Shown here one piece after another: positions 25,323 through 35,512 of a stretch of 64,000 bases of DNA. Source of the DNA: Sphingomonas sp. SORGH_AS_0950. Lineage in GTDB: Bacteria > Pseudomonadota > Alphaproteobacteria > Sphingomonadales > Sphingomonadaceae. The notes beneath the pieces were generated by a model. That model was not told the DNA's origin. It searched no databases and saw only the letters and a list, made by a program, of their open reading frames with translations. The position numbers and the translations under genes are program-made. The stretch lies in assembly GCF_030818415.1 (NCBI RefSeq), contig NZ_JAUTAE010000001.1, positions 188,501 to 252,500 of the forward strand, in the 5' to 3' direction. Position 1 is the first letter of the stretch, and each line of letters opens with the position of its first letter.

Positions 25323-28300
25323 TGCGCTTCTCTCCCCGCCAATCGGCCTTCCGGTCGCTGCTGCTGGCCCTGTCGCTGTCGACCAGCCTGACCGGCCCGT
25401 CCTGGGCGATGGCTCGTCCGGTTCAGGCGGATGGCTCGAACCCGTCAGCCCCGACCGATGTCCGGCGCGTCGAACGCCTCTGGCGCGATGGCGACCGCAG
25501 CGGTGCGCTGGCCGCGGTCGATGCGGCGTTGGCGAGCGCGCCAAGTGCCGAGGGCTATCGCCTCAAGGCCGAACTGCTCGATGCGCTGGGCAGGGTGGCG
25601 GAAGCGGTGCCGCTCTATCGCCAGGCGGAGGAGCGGGAGCATGATCCGGTGGCCAAGCGCCGGATCGCGCTGCGGCTGGCGATCATTGATGCGGTCCGCC
25701 GTCCCGACACGCTGCTAGGGTATGCCAAGGGCGCGCCGCCTGCCCAGGCGCGGCGGCTTGCCGATATTCTGGCGCTGCTTGGGCGGCCCAAGGCGGCGCT
25801 GGCCCTGGCGGGACCGGGCGGCGATGTCGGGCAGCGGCTGACGGCGGCGCAATGGGCGCTGGCGGCGGGTGAGGCCGGGCCTGCCCGCGATGCGGCCAAG
25901 GCGGCGCTCGCGGCGGCGACCACCCCCGACGATCGACGCTATGCGCTGGCACTGGTGGTCGAGGCGTATCGTGATACGGGCGACCTGGCCGGGGCGCTGA
26001 GCTTCCTCGACACCTTGCCGCCCAGCGAGCCGGTCGCCAATGCGAAGGTCGACGTGCTGCTCGAACTCGGTCGAACCAAGGCCGCCATTGCGGCGATCGA
26101 GGGGGCGAAGAGCGCCGAATTGCGCCGCCGCCTGACCGGGGTGCTCGACCTGTCGGGCGACCGGGCGGCGGCGCAGGCGGAATATCGTCGCCTGATCGCG
26201 GCCGATCCGCATCAGGTCGACCTCTATGCCCGGTTGGCCGGAAGCTATCTGACGCAGGGCAACGAGGCGCAGGCCGTGGCGGTCTGGCAGCAGATGTTCA
26301 CCGCCAATCGCGGGCAGGCCGACGTGCTGACGGCGGGCGCGCGCGCGATGATAGGCATGGGCCTTCAGGAACAGGCGGTCGCGATGCTGGCGGGCAGCGC
26401 AGGCGACCCGGCGGTGGCGACGGCGACGCATCTGTTCCTGTTCGAGACCTATCTGGATCGCGGCGAGATGGCCAAGGCGTTGGCCGAATTGCAGGCGGTC
26501 GAGCGCGGCGACACCCGTGGACTGCTGCTCGCCGATGTCGCCGACGGTTATGAGCGGCTGGGTCGCCCCGATCAGGCGCTGGCGCTGCTGAAGCGGTTGG
26601 AGGCGAAGGGCGCGCCCGCTTACGACGTCCGCGCCCGTATCGCGCAGCTCGCCGCCGAGGCCGGGCATGACGACGAGGCCCTGACCCGTTGGCGGGCGCT
26701 GTGGGCCGACACGACGTTGCCCGCCCGCCGCAACATCATCGAGCGGCAGATCGTCACGCTCGCCAAGCGGATGAACCGGCTGGAGCCGATGGCGAAGGAC
26801 ATTGCCGCGCGGCTGGAGGCGGGCACGATCCGGCCCGGCGAGATCGACCTGCTGGTCGCGCTTCGTCTGGCGCAGAACAAGCCCGAGGCCGCTGCCGAAG
26901 CGGTACGCCGTTTCGCCGCGCGAAGCGGCAAAAGCGAAGTGTCGCTCCTCAACCAGTTGGCGCAGCTCTATGCGCGGGTCCGCGACTATGATCGGCTGGA
27001 GACGACGCTGGCGCGGCTGATCGCGCTCGACCCCGGCAATCGCGACGCGCACGTCCGCCAGCTGATCCTGACCCGGTTGCGCCATCAAGACGCGGGCGTC
27101 TCGGCAGAGCAGCGGCAGCAGGATCTCGACCGGCTGATGGCGCAATTGGGCGATACCGGGGAAGGCGACGCCCATGCGTTCAAGGCCACCGTCTATGCGC
27201 AGGCCGACCTCGATACCCAGGCGATCCGGCAGCTGCGCGAGGGGCTGGCGGCGCGGCCCGACGACGCGGATGCACTGTCGCGGCTGGCCACCGAGCTCAA
27301 GCGTCAGCATCGGCGGGGCGAGGCGATCGGGCTGCTGCAATATGCCGCCGATCATGGCGATGCGCGTCAGTTCCTGCCCGCGATCGATGCGCTGATCGAC
27401 ATGGTCGCAGACGGGGGCGACGGCGATGCGGCCACGAACGGCGTGCTCGACTGGGCCGAGCGGCGCGTGCTGGAGCGGATCGCCGACGGGGGCGCCATGC
27501 CCCGGCTGCTCGGCCTGTTGTCCGACATCGCGGCGGCGGATGCCGATCTCGACCTGCAAATCCGCGCGATCGAGGCGACGGTGCCGGGGGCGGGCGAGCA
27601 GCGGGCGTTCGTGCTGCGCGAACTGGCGACGCTCAGCGGCGGTGGCGCGAACGACGGGGGCGCGGTGGCGATCATAGGCGATCCGCGTCGCAAGCTGATT
27701 TATGCCCGTCGCCTGCTGGCCCTTGGCAAGTCCTTCCCGCCCGACCTCTACGCCGATCTGGCGCGCACCTTGTTGACGCAGGGCGACGAGGCGGGGGCCG
27801 AGCGCGCCTTTGCCATGATGAACGGCTTGGGCGGGCTGGTGAATGTCGACGAAGCCAAGGGCGACGCCTATGCCGCCGCCGGACGCCCGGCGCAGGCGCT
27901 GACCAACTATGCCCGCGCGCTGCTCCAGGACCAGTCGAATTTTGATCTGCTGGTCAAGACCGCGATCCTTCAGGAGCGCGCGGGCGAGGACGCGCTGGCG
28001 CGGCGCTGGTATTGGCGGGGCCTGCGCTCGCTGCTGGCGCGGCAGCCCGCGACGCCGATGGGCGAGCGCGACGAGCGGGGGCTGGACGTCCGCCGTTATT
28101 ACCCCACGATGGTCGAAGGACTGCTGCTGACTTGGCCGGGGGAAGCGGGTGCCGCCGACCCGATGCTGGCCGATCTGGCGCAGCGCTTCACCACCGAGAT
28201 GGGACAGGTCGATGCCGCGAAGCCGGGGGCGCTGGCTGATCATCCGCGCCTCGCGCTGCTGGTCGATCTGGGGCATCGCATCATCGATGCCGGGCACGGC

Positions 28301-30658
28301 GATGCCACACTGTCGGCATGGGATGCCGCACTGGGCGGCCGGTTCGGCAGCGATCCGGCCTATCGCCGCCCGAGCCTGCTGCGCCATCATCTGACGGGGC
28401 GCGGCGGGGACCCGGTGGCGGCCGCACCCGATTGGCCGTTGACGGGGCTGCGCGTGCAGGCGGGGGATACCGGCAATGACGAAGCGGCGCTGGTGCTGGC
28501 CCTTTCGCGAGGGGACCAGGCGACGGCGCAGGGCCTGTTGGGCGCGTCGCTGGTCGAGGAGGAAAAAGCCCTCAACGCTCCGCAGGGGGGCTTCCGTCGT
28601 CCGCTCTACCTGTTGCTGCTGAGCGACGCGCTGGACCTGCTGCCGCCCGATCGGTTCCGCGACTGGGTGTGGCCGCCGCTTCAGGCGTCCCCGGCGCGGG
28701 ACGGCATCCTGTTCGACCTGTTCCGGGCGTCACCCGAGCGTTATGCCCGGCTGGGTAAGGCGGTGGGCAAGACGCTGTTGTCGCCCGATGCGCTGGTCCG
28801 CCTGACCATCACGCAGAGCAATCGGCCGCTCGGCATCAGCCTGACCGTATCGCGGCGGCATGGCGGCGGGGGCATGGACTGGCTCGACCAGTTTTCGGCC
28901 GAGCAGCTGGTCACGCTTTACGACGGCCTCGTCACCCAGCTGGAACGTGGCGAAGGGGATTCGGGGCTGAGCGAGCTAACGCTGGACGGCCTGTTCCGGC
29001 ATCCGCTGGACGCAGGCCAAAAGGCGCGGCTCGCGGCGGTGCTGGACCGCGACATAGCCGTGGTGCGCGACTCCAAGGCTCGGAGCGGTGCGCCGCTTGC
29101 GGCCCGGCTGCTCCAGTTCGATGCGCTGGCCGCCAATCGGGACGTGCTGCTGGACGCGGCCAAGGCTGTCGCGGCGCGCTATCCCGACAGCGCCGCGCTG
29201 CCGATCGTGCTGGAGCGCTGGTATGCCGGGGACAAGCGACAGGCGTTCGTCCAGCTGACGACGATGGGCGAGGCGATGCGCGCCAATGGGCAGCAGACGC
29301 CCTGGCTGGACCGCGCCATCGCCCGGCACTTCCCCGATGTCCGTCGCGATCAGATCGAGTCCTTCCTCGCCGATGCCCATCCCGATCCCCGGGACGCGGC
29401 GCAGGTCTATCAGCACTTCGCCGTTCAGGAAGGCCAGACCACGCCCGACCAGCGGCTGGCGCTGACCCGACGGATGATCGCGCTCGATCCGACCAACCCG
29501 GCCTATCGCGAGCATTTGCTGGCGCTGTATGTCGACAAGGCGGACTGGCGCGAGCTTGCGCCTGCGCTTCGGGATTATGTCACGGGCCATCCCGACGATC
29601 GGTCCGCCGCGACGATGCTGGTGATGGTCTATCGCCTGATCGACAAGCCGGACCAAGCGGCGGCGGTGGCGACGGCGGCGCAGGTCGATGCGGACGATCC
29701 CGATTGGCTGGTCGCCCTGCTCAACCGCGCGCGGGCGATGCGCGGGCGAGGGGGCGGTGGCGGGAGCGCCGGGCTGTTCGCCAGTGTTTATGACGCCTAT
29801 CTTCGCCACGATCCGGCTCGCCCGGCGGTGGTCGCGGTGGAGGCGCGGCAAGGGCGCAGTGCCATGCCGGTGATGCGTGGCGACGACGCCACCCTCGCGC
29901 CCTTGCTCCAGCCGCGCAAGGACGATCCCACGCCACCATCGCGGGTGCTGCGGGCGCTATGGCGCCACTCCAATGCCATCGCCACCGAGGGGGATACCGG
30001 GCGAGGCCGCCGCGCGCTCGTCTATACGCTGGCGGCGGCGACCAAGGGGCAGGGGGCAGCGGCGACCCTGCTGGCGCAGCCAGCCATGTCGGTCGAGTTG
30101 CAACTTTATCCCGGCGTGATGGCCCCCGAGGACCAGGCGCGCCAGCAGACGCTGTACGATGTCATCACCTATGGCCCTGCCCGGCGTGGCGAGGGCGGGC
30201 CGCAATTGGCGACGATGCTGGCCGATCTTCGCGCCGGGAAGGCGGATGCTGATGAGGTGGCGCGCCTGCTCGCGCTAGCCGACCGCATCGCGGCCCCGTT
30301 GACGGCGGAGGACGGCGCCGCGCTTGACGCGCGGCTGCGCGCGATGCCGGTCATGGCGGCGGAGGGGAGGATCGTGGCGGCCCGCGTCTATGCGCGCAGC
30401 GGCCTGCTGCCCCAGGCGGAGGCGATGCTGGATGCCGCCTTCCTCCAGATGCTCTATCCCGCCGGGCCGCTCGATAATGTCGACGATCTGGCAGACGCCA
30501 TGGCGCGGCTGGTCGCGACAGTCCGCTTGTGGCCTGACGCGGCGGATCAGCGGCGGGTCTATGCCGCTCTTGCGCAAATCCTTGAAAAGCGGAAGCTGGG
30601 GCCGAACGGGGGCGACTTGCCGCCGATGCCGCCCCTCGACGGGGGCGCGGCGCACTGA
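25319..30658 (+). CDS. Giant exported TPR-repeat protein
   Basis: A 1779-residue protein with a signal peptide (RSLLLALSLSTSLTGPSWAMA). Nearly all of the rest is tandem helix-turn-helix repeats of TPR type (for example AEAVPLYRQAEEREHDPVAKRR, DPHQVDLYARLAGSYLTQGN, YERLGRPDQALALLKRLEAKG). It is an alpha-solenoid able to wrap a protein or glycan in the periplasm. No catalytic motif was found. The ATG at 25319 overlaps the stop of the VWA gene; a longer frame from 25157 is only the shadow of that gene. It is the largest gene in the window and the last before the kinase, 17 bases away. No named family recognised. Confidence 0.85.
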   Translation: MMRFSPRQSAFRSLLLALSLSTSLTGPSWAMARPVQADGSNPSAPTDVRRVERLWRDGDRSGALAAVDAALASAPSAEGYRLKAELLDALGRVAEAVPLYRQAEEREHDPVAKRRIALRLAIIDAVRRPDTLLGYAKGAPPAQARRLADILALLGRPKAALALAGPGGDVGQRLTAAQWALAAGEAGPARDAAKAALAAATTPDDRRYALALVVEAYRDTGDLAGALSFLDTLPPSEPVANAKVDVLLELGRTKAAIAAIEGAKSAELRRRLTGVLDLSGDRAAAQAEYRRLIAADPHQVDLYARLAGSYLTQGNEAQAVAVWQQMFTANRGQADVLTAGARAMIGMGLQEQAVAMLAGSAGDPAVATATHLFLFETYLDRGEMAKALAELQAVERGDTRGLLLADVADGYERLGRPDQALALLKRLEAKGAPAYDVRARIAQLAAEAGHDDEALTRWRALWADTTLPARRNIIERQIVTLAKRMNRLEPMAKDIAARLEAGTIRPGEIDLLVALRLAQNKPEAAAEAVRRFAARSGKSEVSLLNQLAQLYARVRDYDRLETTLARLIALDPGNRDAHVRQLILTRLRHQDAGVSAEQRQQDLDRLMAQLGDTGEGDAHAFKATVYAQADLDTQAIRQLREGLAARPDDADALSRLATELKRQHRRGEAIGLLQYAADHGDARQFLPAIDALIDMVADGGDGDAATNGVLDWAERRVLERIADGGAMPRLLGLLSDIAAADADLDLQIRAIEATVPGAGEQRAFVLRELATLSGGGANDGGAVAIIGDPRRKLIYARRLLALGKSFPPDLYADLARTLLTQGDEAGAERAFAMMNGLGGLVNVDEAKGDAYAAAGRPAQALTNYARALLQDQSNFDLLVKTAILQERAGEDALARRWYWRGLRSLLARQPATPMGERDERGLDVRRYYPTMVEGLLLTWPGEAGAADPMLADLAQRFTTEMGQVDAAKPGALADHPRLALLVDLGHRIIDAGHGDATLSAWDAALGGRFGSDPAYRRPSLLRHHLTGRGGDPVAAAPDWPLTGLRVQAGDTGNDEAALVLALSRGDQATAQGLLGASLVEEEKALNAPQGGFRRPLYLLLLSDALDLLPPDRFRDWVWPPLQASPARDGILFDLFRASPERYARLGKAVGKTLLSPDALVRLTITQSNRPLGISLTVSRRHGGGGMDWLDQFSAEQLVTLYDGLVTQLERGEGDSGLSELTLDGLFRHPLDAGQKARLAAVLDRDIAVVRDSKARSGAPLAARLLQFDALAANRDVLLDAAKAVAARYPDSAALPIVLERWYAGDKRQAFVQLTTMGEAMRANGQQTPWLDRAIARHFPDVRRDQIESFLADAHPDPRDAAQVYQHFAVQEGQTTPDQRLALTRRMIALDPTNPAYREHLLALYVDKADWRELAPALRDYVTGHPDDRSAATMLVMVYRLIDKPDQAAAVATAAQVDADDPDWLVALLNRARAMRGRGGGGGSAGLFASVYDAYLRHDPARPAVVAVEARQGRSAMPVMRGDDATLAPLLQPRKDDPTPPSRVLRALWRHSNAIATEGDTGRGRRALVYTLAAATKGQGAAATLLAQPAMSVELQLYPGVMAPEDQARQQTLYDVITYGPARRGEGGPQLATMLADLRAGKADADEVARLLALADRIAAPLTAEDGAALDARLRAMPVMAAEGRIVAARVYARSGLLPQAEAMLDAAFLQMLYPAGPLDNVDDLADAMARLVATVRLWPDAADQRRVYAALAQILEKRKLGPNGGDLPPMPPLDGGAAH

Positions 30659-30675
30659 GGCGGGGAACGGCAGGG

Positions 30676-32082
30676 GTGGGATGGCTGCGGCGCATCTGGG
30701 ACTGGCGCAAGTCGATGTTCGCGCAGATGCTGGTGCTGACGTCGATCTTTCTCGGCTGGGGGCTTTACGCCTTTGTCATCCGGCCTCTGGCCGACATGCC
30801 GGTGCAGGTCGACGTCGCGCCGCCCCTGCAGGCCACGGAGTCCGAGGTCCGCAGCGTCCTGGCCCAGTTCATGATCACCGTCCGTGACGATCCGTCGGAT
30901 GCGGGCGACATCACCAAGGACAGCCTTATCCGCGAGGTCGAGGCGCGCAATCCCGACTTCCGCTTCTATGTGCGGGTCGGCAACCGGGCGTTCGGCAACG
31001 GGCCGCCCGCCTTCTTCCGGCATTTCGGTTTCGCCGCGCTGGAGCGGGTTCATCGGACATTGGCCGACCCCAGCATCTGTACCCAGGGCGAGAAGATCAT
31101 GCAGGGCAAGGACGGCGATGGCTACGCGTCCTTCCGCATGTGCGACGAACTGACCTATTTCGAGTATCGCGACCTGCGCCACCCGGTCATCATCGATCGC
31201 TCCAGGCCCATGGGTGCGCGGGGCAAATGGCTATGGGCGTTCAGCGGCAACTTCCTGCTGGCGGCGGGCGGCGTCTTCCTGATCTTCGCCACTATCTTTT
31301 CGCTGCACATGTGGTCGATCCGCCGCGTCGCGCAGCTGGCCCGGTCGATCGATCCGCAGCGCCTGGATGCCCTGCTGCCCGAAAAAGGCGTGGCCAGCGA
31401 AATCCTGCCGCTCGTCCGCGCGGTCAACCATCTGATCGGGCAGGTCGATGCGGCCCAGCGGCGCGCGACCTTCTTCCTGTCGGCGGCGGCGCATGAGATG
31501 CGGACCCCGCTGACCGTGTTGCGTACCCGGCTGGAATTGATGGATGACGGCGCGCAGAAGGACAAGCTGGTCGGCGACGTCCGGCGGCTGACCCGGCTGG
31601 TCAACCAGCTGCTGACCCTGATGAGCATCGGCAATCGTCGGGAGGTGACGGGCTTTACCGATCTGGCCGCCTCCGCCGCCAAGGTCATCCGGGGGCGGGC
31701 GCTTCTTGCCGAACAGGCGGGCGTCATGCTGATGCTCGACAGCGTGAGAGACGAGGTCGAGATTCCCGGCGATGCGACGCTGATCGAGTCCGCCATCGCC
31801 AATCTGGTCGACAACGCGATCTCCTTCGCGCCGCAGGGCACGACAGTCCGCGTGGCGATCGACGCCGATGGACGGATCACGGTGCGCGACCATGGCCCCG
31901 GTTTTGGCGATATCGATCCCGTCGCCCTGTTCGAGCCCTTTGCGCGTCCCGTGTCGGCGCGGCGCGGCTATGGGTTGGGGCTGGCGATCGTGGCCGCCAT
32001 CGTTCGTCTGCATGGCGGCGAAATGAGCGCGCGCAACGTCGAGGACGGCGGTGCCGAGTTTACCCTGACGTTTGCGTCATAA
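30676..32082 (+). CDS. Sensor histidine kinase
   Basis: A 468-residue membrane kinase, probable partner of the response regulator at 35513. Helix 1 is at about residues 15-35 and helix 2 at about 190-212. The 150-residue periplasmic sensor between them contains two cysteines (C135, C156) able to form a disulfide. The H-box AAHEMRTPLTVLRTRLELM places the phosphorylated His at 273. The N-box is LVDNAISFAPQG, with DHGPGF and YGLGLAIV as G-boxes. The start is a GTG with AGGGG before it. It follows the TPR gene in the same operon. Confidence 0.92.
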   Translation: MGWLRRIWDWRKSMFAQMLVLTSIFLGWGLYAFVIRPLADMPVQVDVAPPLQATESEVRSVLAQFMITVRDDPSDAGDITKDSLIREVEARNPDFRFYVRVGNRAFGNGPPAFFRHFGFAALERVHRTLADPSICTQGEKIMQGKDGDGYASFRMCDELTYFEYRDLRHPVIIDRSRPMGARGKWLWAFSGNFLLAAGGVFLIFATIFSLHMWSIRRVAQLARSIDPQRLDALLPEKGVASEILPLVRAVNHLIGQVDAAQRRATFFLSAAAHEMRTPLTVLRTRLELMDDGAQKDKLVGDVRRLTRLVNQLLTLMSIGNRREVTGFTDLAASAAKVIRGRALLAEQAGVMLMLDSVRDEVEIPGDATLIESAIANLVDNAISFAPQGTTVRVAIDADGRITVRDHGPGFGDIDPVALFEPFARPVSARRGYGLGLAIVAAIVRLHGGEMSARNVEDGGAEFTLTFAS

Positions 32083-32164
32083 AGCTTTTTCCTCGTCTCC
32101 TGTCGCGGTCCGGGGACATAGTATTTCGCAAGTGCCGCAAATTGCGACATTCCAAATCCTTTGC

Positions 32165-32181
32165 TGCAAGGTTGGTGCAAG
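32165..32181 (+). promoter_or_regulatory. TGCAAG tandem operator, copy C (TonB receptor)
   Basis: TGCAAGGTTGGTGCAAG followed by CC, 11-base pitch. It lies 83 bases after the kinase stop and 120 bases before the receptor start. Copies B, C and D share the GCAAGGYTGGTGCAAGCC core. Confidence 0.7.
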
Positions 32182-32301
32182 CCTCGTCGCGCAGCATGGC
32201 TCCGTCATAGAACAGCGTCTCGTGGACCGAATGACCGAGCGACAAGCCAAGGCATCGCATCACGAACGTTGACGATCATAGTATCTATGGGGGGTACGAT
32301 C

Positions 32302-35300
32302 ATGAAGAAGTCAGCCTTTCTGGGGGCATGTTCGCTCATCGCCTATTTTGCCACGACCGGGGCAGCCGCCGCGCAGCAGGATCGAACGACGGCACCGGGT
32401 GCCGCCGCGAACGACCAAGTTGAAAGTCAGCAAGGCGTGGTTCCTGTTCCGCAGAACAGCGACGCGGTAGAAGAGGAGAAGGCACGCCGGAATGTCGAGC
32501 GCGAGGACGCGCCCGCTGCCAGGGCCGGCGACCCGGAGGCCGAGATCAAGGAGGCCGAGCTTCGCCGCGGGCGAACCCCGGTCATCAGGAAGCACCAAGG
32601 CAATGACGACGTGCTGGTTACGGGCAGCCGTCTGCGCGACGGCGACAAGACCAGCCGTCTGATCGTCATCGACGCCAAGGAAATTCGCGATCGCGGTGTC
32701 ACCTCGGTCGAAGAACTGGTGCGCACCTTGCCGCAGAACGTCTCGACCATCGGCGCGATCACCAACAGCCGTGGTAAGGGACCGCTGAATTCCAACGTCG
32801 GTCCCAGCGGTTCGAACATCGTTTCCCAGGTCGGCGGGCTGGGTCTGGCGGCGGCCAACTTGGGCGGGGTCGGGGCGGGCAACACGCTCGTCCTGGTCAA
32901 CGGACGGCGGATTGCCGGAGCGGCGGGTGTCGAGCAGGGCTATGTTAACCTCAACGGTATCCCGCTGAGTGCGATCGAGCGGGTCGAGATTAGCACCGGC
33001 GGCCAAGCGGCGATCTATGGAGCCGATGCCATGGGCGGCGTCATCAACTTCATCCTGAAGAAGAATTACGTCGGTACGACCATTTCTGCTTCGCACCGCG
33101 AGACCAGCTCCGGCGCGGACGATACGCGGATCAGCCTGTATACCGGCCGTGCCTGGGGCAGCGGCAGCATCGCGGCCACACTGGAATTCGCGCGGGTCGA
33201 TCCGATCGTGAACGCCAAGACCGGCTATGTGACGAACAACTACGCGCCCTTTTTCAACGGCAATGCCGCGTATGACAAGCGTACCTTCAATTCGGGGACG
33301 CAGCCTGGGACGACGGTTGTGCCGGGCGTCTATAATCCCGCCACCGGCCAGGTCTCTCCTTCCACGGGCCTCAGCGTGCCGCCGGGCTTCACGGGCGCGC
33401 CCAAGCGGTCCGATCTGATTCCCGTGACGCTGAGCAGCAGCCGCGACTATGTGCCCGAATTCGCCGGGCCGCGCAGCCGGACGGTCAGTGCGACCGTCAA
33501 TTTCGAGCAGAAGATCACCGATCGCCTGAGCATCTTCGGCACCGGCCTTTACACCAAGGCGCGCAATTCGCAGGCCAATGCGATCTTCGGCGGGCTGGCA
33601 GTCGATCTGGCGCCGGGGCAATATTACAACCCGTTCCCCGCCTTCACCTTCGGGTCGTCGGCCTATTCCAGCCGGGTCAATTATTTCCCCGGCGCCGAGA
33701 TCGCGGACGGCACGCTGGTGCCCGCGCAGATCCGCAATACATCGACCAGCTGGACCGCCAATGGCGGGGTCAGCTATGATTTCGGCAAGGCCGCCAAGCT
33801 GCAGTTGATCTATACCCGGTCGGGCACCGAGACTGCGGGTTCGGGAACGCAGCTGGGCAGTCTGGTCAGCTTTGCACGCACGGTCACAAACGGGGTCGTG
33901 TCCTATCCCTGCTATAATTTCCAGCTGGCGAACAATCGTATTCCGGCCAATCAGCTGGCGGGCTATAAGGCGGCGTTCCAGGCGCAGTGCGCCGCGCTGA
34001 CCAGCAGCGATCCGAATATCGCGTTCAACCCATGGAAGAGTACGACGAGCGGCGGCGGCAGCAGCGTCACGGCCTTCCTCTATCCCTATGTCGTGGACGA
34101 TCTAGGCAATTCGCTGAGCAATCTGGAAGGGCGCGTCACGGGCGAGGCCTTGGCGCTCCCCGCCGGTTCGGTCAGCTATGCCGTCGGCGCGGAATATGCC
34201 CGCAACACGCTGAAGAACAGCTTCATCAGCAGCATCGCCGGCCCCGACCCGGCGACGGACCGCTATGCGTTTTTCGGCGAGATCAATCTGCCGATCCTGG
34301 GCAAGGATTATACCCTGCCATTCGCCCGTCGCCTGTTGTTCAACATCGCCATGCGCCGCGACGTGACGAGCAGCGTCGGCGCGATCGGCACCGTCAACAA
34401 GGTACCGGTCGATCAGGGCGGCCAGATTATCTATGGCAAGAACCGGTTCGGCCGCACGACGCCGTCCTGGGGCATGTTGTGGTCGCCGACCAACACGATC
34501 GACTTCCGCGCGAAATTCACCACCGGCTTCAAGGCGCCGCCGCCCACCCAGCTCTATTCGGTGCAGGGCACGCAGCAGACGCTGACGTCGATCGTCGGCG
34601 ATCCGCTTTATAGCTGCACGACCGATTGCGCTCGCCCGGTCAACGGCCAGAAGGCCTATAACGTCCCGATGGTCATCGCGGCGAACCCCGATCTTCGCCC
34701 CGAAACCTCGCGCCAGCAGATCTACAGCCTGTCGTGGCAGCCCACCGGTCCGTTGTCGGGCCTCAGCCTGGCCGTGACCTATAACCGCAACCGGATCCGC
34801 AATCAGTTCGCGACGACGCGCGAGCTCTTCTACTATATGCCCGCCGTCGACATCCTGAAGCTGCCGCTCTTCTATCCGCGCGACCCGGCGACCAACAAGA
34901 TCATCTCGTTCAACAACGTCCGCTACAACATCATCGGTTCCAATTACGACTCGCTGACCTATGAGGCGAGCTATCTGATCCCGACCAATATCGGCACTTT
35001 CCTGCCCAAGATCATGTATGTCGACAATATCGTCGCCGAAACGACGGGGTTGAGCGATGGCCAGAAGATCGACCAGCGGGGTCGCATCCTGGGCGTCGAC
35101 AAATATAAGATCGTGGGCTCGCTCCAGTGGAACTGGGACAAGCTGAGTACGAACGTCTATGTGTATCACACGCCCAGCTATCTGAACGATTATATGTCGA
35201 TATACGCGGCCGGGGTGCAGCTCAATCCCGAGTTGATCACCCGCGTGAAGCCGTTGACCACCGTCGACCTGTCGGTGTCCTGGATCGCATCGAAGCGTTT

Positions 35301-35436
35301 CAGCCTACAGTTTGCGGGACGCAACATCTTCAAAGCACCGGCGCCCTTCACGGTCGTCGACTACCTGCCCTATGATACCTCGCGCTACAACGTGGAGGGT
35401 CGCAGCCTGATGCTGACCGGGCGACTGACCTTCTGA
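32302..35436 (+). CDS. TonB-dependent outer-membrane receptor
   Basis: A 1044-residue receptor. A signal peptide (KKSAFLGACSLIAYFATTGAAAAQ) precedes an unusual acidic, charged linker of about 95 residues rich in Glu, Arg and Ala. The plug follows (DDVLVTGSRLRDGDKTSRL as a degenerate TonB box, then NTLVLVNGRRIAG and VERVEISTGGQAAIYGADAMGGVINFIL). The rest is a 22-strand type barrel ending SLMLTGRLTF with the final Phe needed for outer-membrane insertion. The barrel is of the large sphingomonad type that takes oligosaccharides, peptides or siderophores; the ligand is not evident. It has its own operator and lies between the kinase and regulator genes. Confidence 0.92.
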   Translation: MKKSAFLGACSLIAYFATTGAAAAQQDRTTAPGAAANDQVESQQGVVPVPQNSDAVEEEKARRNVEREDAPAARAGDPEAEIKEAELRRGRTPVIRKHQGNDDVLVTGSRLRDGDKTSRLIVIDAKEIRDRGVTSVEELVRTLPQNVSTIGAITNSRGKGPLNSNVGPSGSNIVSQVGGLGLAAANLGGVGAGNTLVLVNGRRIAGAAGVEQGYVNLNGIPLSAIERVEISTGGQAAIYGADAMGGVINFILKKNYVGTTISASHRETSSGADDTRISLYTGRAWGSGSIAATLEFARVDPIVNAKTGYVTNNYAPFFNGNAAYDKRTFNSGTQPGTTVVPGVYNPATGQVSPSTGLSVPPGFTGAPKRSDLIPVTLSSSRDYVPEFAGPRSRTVSATVNFEQKITDRLSIFGTGLYTKARNSQANAIFGGLAVDLAPGQYYNPFPAFTFGSSAYSSRVNYFPGAEIADGTLVPAQIRNTSTSWTANGGVSYDFGKAAKLQLIYTRSGTETAGSGTQLGSLVSFARTVTNGVVSYPCYNFQLANNRIPANQLAGYKAAFQAQCAALTSSDPNIAFNPWKSTTSGGGSSVTAFLYPYVVDDLGNSLSNLEGRVTGEALALPAGSVSYAVGAEYARNTLKNSFISSIAGPDPATDRYAFFGEINLPILGKDYTLPFARRLLFNIAMRRDVTSSVGAIGTVNKVPVDQGGQIIYGKNRFGRTTPSWGMLWSPTNTIDFRAKFTTGFKAPPPTQLYSVQGTQQTLTSIVGDPLYSCTTDCARPVNGQKAYNVPMVIAANPDLRPETSRQQIYSLSWQPTGPLSGLSLAVTYNRNRIRNQFATTRELFYYMPAVDILKLPLFYPRDPATNKIISFNNVRYNIIGSNYDSLTYEASYLIPTNIGTFLPKIMYVDNIVAETTGLSDGQKIDQRGRILGVDKYKIVGSLQWNWDKLSTNVYVYHTPSYLNDYMSIYAAGVQLNPELITRVKPLTTVDLSVSWIASKRFSLQFAGRNIFKAPAPFTVVDYLPYDTSRYNVEGRSLMLTGRLTF

Positions 35437-35444
35437 CCGTGGCG

Positions 35445-35475
35445 GGGCGGCGGTCTGCCTGTTGGGCCGCCGCCC
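35445..35475 (+). terminator. Hairpin after TonB receptor gene
   Basis: Perfect 9-bp arms GGGCGGCGG / CCGCCGCCC around a 13-base loop, 9 bases after the receptor stop. There is no T-run, so it may attenuate rather than stop transcription into the response-regulator gene 38 bases on. Confidence 0.45.
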
Positions 35476-35512
35476 TCGCATCGCTCGATCCGGTCGTATA
35501 GGTTCGCGCCCG

